From Pseudoalteromonas sp. Z1A8 (lineage in GTDB: Bacteria > Pseudomonadota > Gammaproteobacteria > Enterobacterales > Alteromonadaceae), in contig NZ_WTLB01000009.1 of NCBI RefSeq assembly GCF_011378855.1, forward strand, positions 42,986-106,985: 64,000 nucleotides of DNA. Reading direction: 5' to 3'. Under the pieces are notes generated by a model. That model was given only the letters and a program-made list of their open reading frames with translations, had not been told where the DNA came from and did not search any database. The position numbers were made by a program, and so were the translations under genes. Below are positions 9,367-18,700 of the stretch, in pieces. Every line of letters begins with the position of its first letter. The stretch's first letter is position 1.

Positions 9367-10794
9367 TTGAGTAATCTTATTTTTTCTGACTCATTTATTA
9401 ACGGCGAATTTTATAAAACTGATACGCGCTTTAGCGTTAACGATCCCGCGACCGAAAAAAGTATCGTAGATGTAAGTGACATAGACGAGCAAGGCGTAAA
9501 TAATGCAATAACCGCCGCACAAGGTGCCTTTGTAAAACTAAAAACGGCGAATGCAACGCAGCGAAGCGAAACGTTAATGCGCTGGTATGAGCTAGTTATA
9601 AAGCACAAGCAAACACTTGCAGAGCTAATGACTAAAGAGCAAGGCAAACCACTTAAAGAATCCCTTGGTGAAATTGATTACGGTGCAGGTTTTATCAAAT
9701 GGTTTGCAGAAGAAGCCAAACGTAGTTACGGAGATGTAATTCCGCCAACAGATGACTCGCATCGTTTAACTAGCTTTAAGCAGCCTGTCGGTGTTGTAGC
9801 TGGTATTACGCCGTGGAACTTCCCTGTTGCTATGGTTACTCGTAAAGTAGCTCCAGCTTACGCTGCGGGCTGTAGCTTTATACTTAAACCTTCTGAACAT
9901 ACGCCACTATGCGCTATCGCACTTGCTTATTTGGCCGATCAAGCTGGTTTTGTTAAAGGTGCATTTAATGTACTGGTTTCACAAGATGCCAAAACAGTAG
10001 GTAAAATGCTGACTGACTCAGAAGTCGTGCGTAAGTTTACATTTACCGGCTCTACCGGTGTAGGTAAGCAGTTGCTATCTCAATGTGCAGACACAATTAA
10101 ACGCACCTCGATGGAGCTTGGCGGCAATGCGCCTTTTATCATTTTTGATAATGCAGATTTAGATGAAGCTGTAGAAGGGCTAATGGCGGCTAAATTTAGA
10201 AATAGTGGGCAGGCATGTGTTGCTGCAAACCGTATCTTTATACAGCGTAATATTCTCGACAAAGTACTGTCAAAAATCACGCCTAAGGTTGCAGCGCTAA
10301 AAGTGGCAAATGGTTTTGAAGACGATGTTGATATTGGCCCACTCATTTACCCTAAAGCCAAAGATAAAGTACAACAGTTAGTACAAGACGCACTCGATAA
10401 AGGTGCTACGTTGATTGGCGATAATAGTGACTTAGGTGGCAGCTTTCAAAACCCATTAATAGTAAACAACGTAACGACAGAGATGGATATTTACCACGAA
10501 GAAGTATTTGGTCCAGTATTAACGGTTATTCCTTTTGATGAAGAAAGTGAAGTGCTTGCACTTGCTAACGATGTACCATTTGGTCTGGCAGCCTACTTTT
10601 ACAGCCAAAATATTAAGCAAATTTACCGAATTAGTGAAGGGCTTGAATTTGGTATGGTAGGTGTAAACGAAGGTGTTATATCAAACCCAGTAGCGCCTTT
10701 CGGTGGCGTTAAACAATCTGGTTTGGGCCGAGAAGGTGGGCATCAAGGGCTGGATGAGTACCTAGAAGAAAAATACGTTTGTATTAAAATATAA
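9367..10794 (+). CDS. gabD: NAD(P)-dependent aldehyde dehydrogenase, succinate-semialdehyde type
   Basis: The enzyme belongs to the aldehyde dehydrogenase superfamily and is closest in pattern to succinate-semialdehyde dehydrogenase, which oxidises succinate semialdehyde to succinate. Visible parts are the cofactor region ITPWNFPVAMVTRK and FTGSTGVGK, the general-base Glu in MELGGNAP, and the nucleophile Cys in NSGQACVAANR. The start is a TTG preceded by CGGAGGT at the right distance. It is a single gene with a terminator behind it; no gabT or GABA transporter is adjacent, so the exact substrate is uncertain. Confidence 0.8.
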   Translation: MSNLIFSDSFINGEFYKTDTRFSVNDPATEKSIVDVSDIDEQGVNNAITAAQGAFVKLKTANATQRSETLMRWYELVIKHKQTLAELMTKEQGKPLKESLGEIDYGAGFIKWFAEEAKRSYGDVIPPTDDSHRLTSFKQPVGVVAGITPWNFPVAMVTRKVAPAYAAGCSFILKPSEHTPLCAIALAYLADQAGFVKGAFNVLVSQDAKTVGKMLTDSEVVRKFTFTGSTGVGKQLLSQCADTIKRTSMELGGNAPFIIFDNADLDEAVEGLMAAKFRNSGQACVAANRIFIQRNILDKVLSKITPKVAALKVANGFEDDVDIGPLIYPKAKDKVQQLVQDALDKGATLIGDNSDLGGSFQNPLIVNNVTTEMDIYHEEVFGPVLTVIPFDEESEVLALANDVPFGLAAYFYSQNIKQIYRISEGLEFGMVGVNEGVISNPVAPFGGVKQSGLGREGGHQGLDEYLEEKYVCIKI

Positions 10795-10812
10795 CGGCAG
10801 TTAAGTATACGA

Positions 10813-10837
10813 GCGCGAATTTACTTCGCGCTTTTTT
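10813..10837 (+). terminator. Rho-independent terminator of the dehydrogenase gene
   Basis: The stem GCGCGAA / TTCGCGC closes the loop TTTAC and is followed by six Ts, 18 bases after the stop codon. Confidence 0.9.
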
Positions 10838-10885
10838 ATGACGTTAATATGGCAGATATATGAACTTTACCTTTTACTGTTGCTA

Positions 10886-10912
10886 CCCAAAGCGCTAAAT
10901 GCTACCTTTGGG
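10886..10912. repeat. Small hairpin between two terminators
   Basis: CCCAAAG and CTTTGGG form a 7-base stem around 13 bases. It is nested inside a wider pair, CCTTTTACT near 10870 and AGTAAAAGG near 10957. I see no reading frame here. It could be part of a small RNA or a decayed repeat. Confidence 0.4.
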
Positions 10913-10995
10913 AACATATTTTTTGTTAATAAAACAACATAAAAAAACAAATAAAAAGTAAAAGGATTTCTATAAGTAGAAATAACCCCGTGTGT

Positions 10996-11023
10996 AAATG
11001 CCACCGTAAGGTGGCATTTTTTT
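10996..11023 (+). terminator. Second plus-strand terminator without an assigned gene
   Basis: The perfect 10-base stem AAATGCCACC / GGTGGCATTT encloses GTAA and ends in seven Ts on the plus strand. It lies 160 bases beyond the first terminator, with no coding region between. It may be a backup terminator or the end of a small RNA transcribed from about 10840-11020. Confidence 0.75.
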
Positions 11024-11082
11024 GTTTGGATAGGTATAGGCTGTAATAAGCGCATTTTGAATAAAGGCATGGCTTATAGGTG

Positions 11083-12744
11083 CTAACTTATAGGTGTGTA
11101 ACCGGGTAAGTTATCAAAATCTATCTCATCTAGCTGCTCTGGGTTAGCATATTCATTGATATAATTTTTATAGACTTCTGACTCAATAAAAATAGCAAAA
11201 ATGTCAGGATCAAGATGATTGTTACTGACCATGTTTCCTAAAATATTCAAGCATTCACTTACTGGTTTTGCTTTTTTGTAAGGTCTATCTACAGCTGAAA
11301 GGGCCTCAAAAATATCAGTGATCGCCATTAACCTCGCAGGTACAGACATTTGCTCTTTAGTTAATCCGCGTGGGTAGCCAGTGCCATCTAGTTTTTCATG
11401 ATGGCCCAATGCATATTCAGCCACATTACTAAGATGTTTAGGGAACGGCAATATATCTAATATATTTTTAGTTATATCCATATGACGCTTCATTATGTCA
11501 CGCTCATCTTGTGTAAGTGTGCCGCGTCGTATCATTAGGTTTTCAACTTCATTATCAGTAAGTAACGGTGTTTTTTCACCCTTTATTTTCAGTGAATACT
11601 GCTTTGATATTCTGATTATATGAGCTTGTTCCTCTTCGCCTAAAAACTCTCCACCAACATTCACTCGTTGTAATAAAGCTCGGTCGAGCGCTAATTGTTT
11701 TAGATCTGTATCAAGTAGCCGTTCAAGTTGTAAAACTTCAATCGGCTTATTTTTTTTCATTGCAAAAATTATTTGCTGTTGATAAGAGATCTCTAAATCT
11801 CGGCTAATTATTTCAAATTTGGCATCAATAAACTCTATACGATCAAAAATGGTTTCTAACTTTGTCGATTTTTCCATGATGTGATCTGGAGTAGCAATTT
11901 TTCCACAATCATGTAGCCATCCCGCAACATTTAGCTCATGGCGATCAGCTGCACTCATTGTAAACTCTGCAAGCGGACCTTTATCTATTTTATGCACTGC
12001 ATCAGCAAGCATTAACGTTAGTGCAGGCACTCGTTTACAGTGGCCACCTGTATGAGGTGATTTTTCATCGATTGCCATAGCGATCGCTTCGGCAAAAGTT
12101 GAAAAAAGCACTTCCATATCTTTAATTAAAGTAGAGTTCGTTAATGAAATGGCGCCTAAAGAAGCGAACGAGCGGATTAAAGTAACGAGCTCTTCACTAA
12201 AAGGGATATTTTTATTATGTACATCTTTTACGTTTATAAGCTGGATTACACCAATAATGTCATCTTCGTGATCTTTTAAAGGTATAGTTAGCATAGACTC
12301 AGAGCGATAACCGATGCGTTCATCCATTTTGCGTGCAGCGCTCATATCAAAAGGCAGAGCATCATACACGTCAGGAATGTTAATCACTTCTCCTGAATTA
12401 ACCGAGTGGGCGACAATCGCTGTTTCATTTGGTTTGCCATCAATAAAAAGATCAATGTTAGGAAAATCAACAGGGCTACCTAAAGTGCCACCTAAATAAA
12501 GATTTAATGACTTATTTATTACTGTTTCAAACTTGAGTTGTTTGTTTGGGGTAATAGAGTAAATGCTGCCAGCATCAGAATTAGCTATCGACATCACAAC
12601 TTGCAGTATTTCATCAAGTAACTTAGACGAGTTTTTTTCGGTTGTTAGCCTAATACTAATATCGATAAAATGTTGAAGATTTGTTTTGTCATTAATGTGC
12701 TGTCGCATATTTTTACTACTTTTTAGTATGTTTGAAGGCACCAT
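11083..12744 (-). CDS. GAF-HD-GYP domain phosphodiesterase
   Basis: HD-GYP proteins hydrolyse cyclic dinucleotides, classically c-di-GMP. A GAF-type sensor domain covers about residues 25-195. The HD motif is in GWLHDCGKIATPDH and the second signature is HHEKLDGTGYP, so the metal ligands look intact. Between them lies an insert of roughly 110-130 residues rich in charged helices, longer than in standard HD-GYP domains. I chose the ATG at 12744, with AAGGA 5 bases upstream, overlapping the cyclase gene by 29 bases; ATG 12708 is an alternative. It is the last gene of the six-gene operon and should couple cyclase signalling to second-messenger breakdown. Confidence 0.88.
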   Translation of the reverse strand: MVPSNILKSSKNMRQHINDKTNLQHFIDISIRLTTEKNSSKLLDEILQVVMSIANSDAGSIYSITPNKQLKFETVINKSLNLYLGGTLGSPVDFPNIDLFIDGKPNETAIVAHSVNSGEVINIPDVYDALPFDMSAARKMDERIGYRSESMLTIPLKDHEDDIIGVIQLINVKDVHNKNIPFSEELVTLIRSFASLGAISLTNSTLIKDMEVLFSTFAEAIAMAIDEKSPHTGGHCKRVPALTLMLADAVHKIDKGPLAEFTMSAADRHELNVAGWLHDCGKIATPDHIMEKSTKLETIFDRIEFIDAKFEIISRDLEISYQQQIIFAMKKNKPIEVLQLERLLDTDLKQLALDRALLQRVNVGGEFLGEEEQAHIIRISKQYSLKIKGEKTPLLTDNEVENLMIRRGTLTQDERDIMKRHMDITKNILDILPFPKHLSNVAEYALGHHEKLDGTGYPRGLTKEQMSVPARLMAITDIFEALSAVDRPYKKAKPVSECLNILGNMVSNNHLDPDIFAIFIESEVYKNYINEYANPEQLDEIDFDNLPGYTPIS

Positions 12745-14935
12745 TCCAATCCTTAGCAAGTGTTTTTAAATCAGTGCCCTTAATACGTTCGATAAAAATG
12801 GTATAAACGTTAGAGCTAAATACGGTAGTGATTTGTAGTTCTTTAAATAAGCTAAGCGCTTGTGGCCAGTTTTTATTATAAAAAAGCGTCATGGCCTGCT
12901 GTGATTTTTTAACTTCATTTAACTGCTTTTCATCGAGCTTATCTATAAAGTCTATAGGTTCAAATAACTGTACAGTCGTTGTTTTTCCAACAACTTGCAC
13001 TTTATCTATTAGACGAAATGAAATATGAGGGCATTCCTTCATCGTTTCTTCTGTAACAAGAATAACTACCCCGTAAAATTTGGTCAAGTTTTCTACTCTC
13101 GATCCTAAATTAACAGTATCACCAAGAACTGTATAGGCTTTACGATAAACCGAACCCATATCACCTACATTCATTTCACCAGTACTTATGCCTATACCAA
13201 TTTTTATTGCAGGCTGGCTGTTCTCTGCAAATAACTTATTTATTTGCGTTAACCCGTTGATCATACCCATTGCGGCTTCAACACCATGGCGGGCATGGTT
13301 TTCATCTTTTAGCGGAGCATTCCAAAATGCCATCACCATGTCGCCTACGTACTTATCAATAGTTCCGTTATTATCAAATATGATTTTAGTAATAGCCGTA
13401 AGATATTCGTTTAAATATTCACTTAGCTGGTGAGGCGACATACTTTCTGATAGCGAGGTGAAGCTACGAATGTCGGCAAACAGCACTGTCATATTTTTTC
13501 GCTCACTTTTTTGAGATAAACTTTTACCTTGTAATATCATCTGATTTATACGTTCAGGAGGCATATATTGGTCAAACATAGATTTTATTTTTCGGCTATG
13601 TTTCATCTCAGCAATAGAGCCAATAATAATGTAATAACCCGCTAATATTATGATGATTAAAAGAGGCATTAATAAAGGTAAACTAATTTTTTGTACTGAC
13701 CATAAATAAACATTTAAAAATATAACCACACTTGTAATTATAAGAGACAAAACAATAATAAAACGTGCGCTTTTACCATGGCTAAAAAACGACAATACGC
13801 TACCAGTTAATACAATAATGAATAGGCTTGCTCCTAACGACCAGTTAGGTTTAGATGGAAGTAGTTCTGGGTGCATTAATCCTTCAAATATATTGGCATG
13901 TACTTCTACACCGGGGTACTGCAAACCAACAGGTGTTGATCTTAAATCAGCGAGTCCAATTGCAGATGTGCCAATAAAAGCAACAGTGCCTTCTAATTCA
14001 TCTGAGCCAATTCGTTGGGACAAAATATCGGTAGCAGAATAATAAGGGAAGCTATGCGCACGCCCTTTGTAAGGAATTAATACTTGCCCATATTCATCCG
14101 TTTGAATCCACTTATCTTGAAACTTTATACCTTCGAATAAGGTTATATCATTTAATATATTGGAACGAGTTTCTATGTTTTCAGCAAGCGTATAAAGTCG
14201 AGCAACTTCCAGAGCTAAAGAAGGATAGAGCTTATCGCCAACTCGGCTTACAATAGCTGCTTTACGAATAAAGCCATCTTCATCACTATGAGCATTGATA
14301 AAACCGGTACCCGTTGTAGCATTTTGTAACTGAGAAATATTTACAATAGCGCCAGAAAACTGGTTAAGTTGTGAATTAGTATGCTCCTCGGTTGCCCATA
14401 CAACACTGCTTTTGGCTAGCGGTTTTTGGCTGGTGAGCTGTTCATTCAGTAATAAAAACCCCAGAGCAGTATCATTTTTAGATAATGCGCTTGCTAGTTT
14501 TGTGTCTGCATCGACTTGTTTTGTTATTTCAGCAAAGGGAATAGCGTACTTTTTTGATAAATCGGGTATTTCAGACATAATTTTTGCGACGGGATTTTCT
14601 TCCGGCTCAGAAAAAAATATATCGAACGCAATGACAATAACACCTGCATCGGTAAGCTTTGTAACAAGGTCGGCTATTTTTGAGCGACTCCAAGGAAAGC
14701 GACCTTGTTCTTGCATGCTTTTTTCATCGATATCAATTATTACTACTGATTCATCAATGCGCCTAGGCGTCTCTGAAAGCGTTAGTAGCAACCGAGAGTC
14801 GTATATTATACCTTCTACACGGTTCACTAACTTTGCGAGCGACCCAGTTGAAAATAGCTCTATTGATGCAATTAATAATGTAATAACAGCGCCAATAAAA
14901 AAGTGCTTTGAAGTAATTGGTTTTAAGGAGCTAAT
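12716..14935 (-). CDS. CHASE2-domain class III nucleotide cyclase
   Basis: The N-terminal membrane segment (HFFIGAVITLLIASIELF) and a periplasmic CHASE2 sensor domain are followed by three membrane helices around WSLGASLFIIVL, ARFIIVLSLIITS and LPLLMPLLIIIIL. The cytoplasmic class III cyclase domain shows metal-binding FADIRSF, IDKYVGDMVMAFW and the NLGSRVENL region, typical of adenylate cyclases. The first usual start is GTG 14827, but that removes the first membrane helix. The frame stays open upstream to an ATT at 14935, which has AAGGAG (14944-14949) 8 bases before it, so I propose ATT as the start (739 residues). It lies 20 bases behind the hydrolase gene. Confidence 0.82.
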   Translation of the reverse strand: MSSLKPITSKHFFIGAVITLLIASIELFSTGSLAKLVNRVEGIIYDSRLLLTLSETPRRIDESVVIIDIDEKSMQEQGRFPWSRSKIADLVTKLTDAGVIVIAFDIFFSEPEENPVAKIMSEIPDLSKKYAIPFAEITKQVDADTKLASALSKNDTALGFLLLNEQLTSQKPLAKSSVVWATEEHTNSQLNQFSGAIVNISQLQNATTGTGFINAHSDEDGFIRKAAIVSRVGDKLYPSLALEVARLYTLAENIETRSNILNDITLFEGIKFQDKWIQTDEYGQVLIPYKGRAHSFPYYSATDILSQRIGSDELEGTVAFIGTSAIGLADLRSTPVGLQYPGVEVHANIFEGLMHPELLPSKPNWSLGASLFIIVLTGSVLSFFSHGKSARFIIVLSLIITSVVIFLNVYLWSVQKISLPLLMPLLIIIILAGYYIIIGSIAEMKHSRKIKSMFDQYMPPERINQMILQGKSLSQKSERKNMTVLFADIRSFTSLSESMSPHQLSEYLNEYLTAITKIIFDNNGTIDKYVGDMVMAFWNAPLKDENHARHGVEAAMGMINGLTQINKLFAENSQPAIKIGIGISTGEMNVGDMGSVYRKAYTVLGDTVNLGSRVENLTKFYGVVILVTEETMKECPHISFRLIDKVQVVGKTTTVQLFEPIDFIDKLDEKQLNEVKKSQQAMTLFYNKNWPQALSLFKELQITTVFSSNVYTIFIERIKGTDLKTLAKDWNGAFKHTKK

Positions 14936-14955
14936 GAGTAACGCTCCTTGATAGA

Positions 14956-15789
14956 CTAAAAGTCAAAAACTCGTCCTTCTCGGCCGCATTCTATTTTTAC
15001 CTGTTGAGCGTACTGCGTGTGTAAATATTTTTCTATAGCTAATAACTGCTTATCGGTTCTTGATGGATCGTGGCTAATAATAACCACATTTTTAATACTC
15101 GCTTTTATAGCAAGCTCAGCAACCTGATCTATAGTGCTATGCCCCCAACCATGTTTAAGAGGCAAGTCTGCATCTATAAATTGAGCATCATGGATCAGTA
15201 AATCAGCACCTTCAATAAAATTGACCCATTCGCTAATACTTGTTTTGGCTTTTTTTTGCGGGATTAGCTCATTGTCGGTAACGTAAGCTATCTTTTTTTT
15301 GTCTGCTTTAATGCAATAAGCAGTTCCGCCACCTGGATGATTTAGTGGCGCAGTCGAAATTGAAAAGTCATTTATAGTGAACTGCTTTTGAGAAGATAAA
15401 TCAGTATTAAGCGTAATGTTGGCAGGTAAATCTTGATAACACACCGGAAAGTACGAACCACTCATTTGCTTTAATATAGCATCTTTACTTTTTTTATCAT
15501 CAACGTTACCCACAGCAATAGTTATGTCGCGGTTGGGTTGGTAAATAGGTTTAAAAAAAGGAAACCCTTGAATATGATCCCAATGGTTATGAGTTAGCAA
15601 AATATTGATAGGACTTTGTGTTTTTAGTAAACGAGTGCCGAGTTCTACAATACCGGTACCAGAATCTAAAATGAGATCTTTGCCATTATTTTGTTCAATA
15701 TACACACATGAGGTGTTCCCCCCAAAAATGTGCGTATTACTTCCAGCTGAAGCCATTGAGCCTCGAACACCAAAAAATTCAACTTTCAT
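14956..15789 (-). CDS. Metallo-beta-lactamase-fold hydrolase
   Basis: The protein has the metal-binding motif THNHWDH, a downstream His in NHPGGG, Asp in HDAQF and His in ISHDPS. The opening MKVEFFGVRGSM and the overall pattern place it with the RNase Z/PhnP-like and cyclic-nucleotide-phosphodiesterase-like branch. It has no signal peptide and is probably cytoplasmic. Its substrate cannot be read from sequence; next to a cyclase, a cyclic nucleotide is a reasonable guess. It starts 3 bases after the stop of the giant lipoprotein gene, so the two are co-transcribed. Confidence 0.82.
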   Translation of the reverse strand: MKVEFFGVRGSMASAGSNTHIFGGNTSCVYIEQNNGKDLILDSGTGIVELGTRLLKTQSPINILLTHNHWDHIQGFPFFKPIYQPNRDITIAVGNVDDKKSKDAILKQMSGSYFPVCYQDLPANITLNTDLSSQKQFTINDFSISTAPLNHPGGGTAYCIKADKKKIAYVTDNELIPQKKAKTSISEWVNFIEGADLLIHDAQFIDADLPLKHGWGHSTIDQVAELAIKASIKNVVIISHDPSRTDKQLLAIEKYLHTQYAQQVKIECGREGRVFDF

Positions 15790-15792
15790 AAT

Positions 15793-18700
15793 TTAGGGTT
15801 TAACTCCATCGGTATAAAAATTAAATTTAGACAGACTTATATTATTAGAAGTGCCATCAAAGCATGTACTACTAACCACTACTTCTGTATCTGTTTGTAA
15901 AAGCATAGATGAAAACTGATGAGTATTGTCGCATTGCTCTGCCTGGTAATAGCCAAGTGCGTTTGAGCCAAACAAAGTATCTATTGTTCCATCAGCTAAA
16001 ATACGCGCAATCATGCCTTTAGAGTCACTCATTCCTGTGAGAATAATATTACCAGCACTATCTAACGCTGCATCAGTTACTTTAATATTACCGCTTGATG
16101 CTAATTGATATTGGCCTACACCATTAACTGCAAAGCTTGAGTCTTCGCTACCATCAGTTAATAACTTTATAATAGTTGCTTGATCAGGCGTAGTTCCATT
16201 ATTTGCAATCAAATATAGGTTTGCTGAGCTATCGGCTAAAATCTTAGCGGCTCTATTGGTAACATCTACAGCTGAGCGGGTATCAAGGTAGCTAAAGATT
16301 TCATTGGCATCATCATCTATTTTAAGCATCAGTAACTGTGAATCGCTACCAGAGGCAAATTTACCACCGATAAATATATCTTTGTTTGCATCTATGTATA
16401 AAACTTCAAAATTTTCATTTTCGTCGCCAAAATAAGTCCCACTAGTACCAAAACTATTTTCTGGCTTGCCATCGCTTTTTAGCATAGCTGCAAATGAATT
16501 TGTAACACCCAAATATATAGCTGAGCCGACGGCAACAATATGATCGCTGCTATCAATTGCTACATCAGCAAAGTTAACTTTAGTATCTATAAGGTCCGTT
16601 GTTGTATAAATGCCATTAGTTGCAAAGCTATCATCAAGGTAACCATTTTGGTCTACTTTTGCTATGAAGCCTGATTCACTTGCACCATTAATTAGTGTAC
16701 CTGCAATAATAATATTGCCATCACCGAGCTCAGCTAAAGTAACCTTTTTATCGGCTACATTTATACTTATTACTTTACTACCATCAACACTAAAGCTGGT
16801 ATCAATAAGCCCTGCACTGGTAAAACGGGTTAAAATGAGTTTATTATTTGAGTTATATTGTGCAACAGAAGCACTTATATATTTATTGGTATGGGTACCG
16901 CTTTTAAGTTTTAACACCTTCATTGATTGATCATCAGAGCTAATATTTACATTATTTAAGCTTGTATAACCATCAGTTGAAAAATCAGTAAATAGGCTTG
17001 CTTCATTAGTTATTGCAGCTATAAAAGGCTCATTCGTTGAGTCATTAAATTTACCAGCGAGCCATAAGGTATCATTTTCATCAATAGTTAATGATTTTGC
17101 AGATTGGTTACTGTTTCCAGTTGAGATTATATTAATTCCTGAATCACCATAGCTTGAAACTAGCTCTCCATCACCTAGATCAATGCGTGCTGTAAATAAT
17201 TGCTCAATTTTATTTTCATCACTCGCATCTAGCCCTGTAGTACCTGAGAGTATGATTTTGTTACTCATAGGTTCATATTCTAATCCAGTAATGATATCGC
17301 CTCCGTTACCATTCCCTGAATTCCCATCTATGTTGTATAGTGCGATACCGTCATCATCACCAAAATCGTCATCAATATCACCTGAATTATCAATTGCAAT
17401 TACAGCCGCTTCTTTTTCACCTGAAGAACGTGTGATATAACCCCCTAAAAAGGCGGTAAAATTAATGGCGTCTATGCCGGCAATAGCAAATAACTCATCG
17501 TCACCTTCTTCATCTGATAAATCTACTATCAGTGTGTTACCAGAGTTAAAATTACTGTTGTTCCTACCATCAGGGAGAATATACCTAATTGTCGCATCTA
17601 AATCGTTTTCTTCACCAATAGCACTACCTACAATGAGCAAATCTGAATTACCAAAGTTTTTTATTGCATGCGATTCGTCATCACGATTTCTACCACTTAC
17701 ATCGACGGTGCTTGGCGTGCCGGCTTCAAAGGTTAAAGAAGAAATATCGTATTTAAGCCACAAGCTATCTTTTTCTAAGCCATTGTACGAATAACCCACG
17801 CCTTGTACTTTATTATCGGTGAATTCAAGATCGTTTATTACAGAATTACTAGCAAGTGCTGTACATTTAGTGCCTGTATTACCGTCGCCAGAGTTAGTAC
17901 TTATAGTGCCAACAGCGCTCATTTTTAATAAACAGGCTTCGGTATTTGTACCATCAAAGCTTGAGTAGCCAATAAATAGCTCCCCATTGCCAGAGATAAT
18001 AGCGGTGCCTTCTTCGTCTTTGCCTAGGTCTATTATTTTAAAGCCATTACCGTTAAATGCCGTGTTTACAGCCCCTGTATTTGTATAGGACGCAATAACA
18101 ATATCTTTATCTAAATTATTGTTGTAGCCAACAAAGTAAAGGTTAGTATTAAGCAATATACTATCTTTGAATTCACCATCAGAAAAAGCACCTGAAAGCT
18201 CAATCTCACCGCTGAGAGGGCGACCAAAAATATCATCTTCGACTGGGATGAGCGGATCTACTTCATCAGTAATATCTACAGTGATGGTTACGGTCGTGGT
18301 TTTATTTGGCGTGCCATCATCAGTAATATCAATATCTATTGTGTGCTGCGTGTCAGTTTCAAAATTAAACGGGCTTGTACCATTTACAGTTAGTAAGCCG
18401 TTGGCACTATTTAAAGTAAATAATCCTGTATCGCCGCCACTTAAACTAAAGCTAAGGGTGTTATTTTCAACATCAGTAGCGGTAATAGTACCAATTGCTT
18501 CACCGTCAGTTGCATTTTCATCAATTGTGAAATTTTGATTTAATGCATTTGGGGCATCGTTAATTGGTGTAATAGTAATTGTTAAGGTGCCTTGAACATC
18601 ATCTGTACCATCACTTACTGTATACGTTACCGTTGCTGTGTTTTCGTTGTTTAAGTCGGGGGTGAACTTAACTTGGTTACTTTCAATACTTACAGTACCT

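Noticed and set aside
14412..14951. Plus-strand open frame of 179 codons
   Set aside because: It is antisense to the CHASE2 domain, whose own frame shows membrane helices and sensor sequence; no ribosome site or recognisable family.
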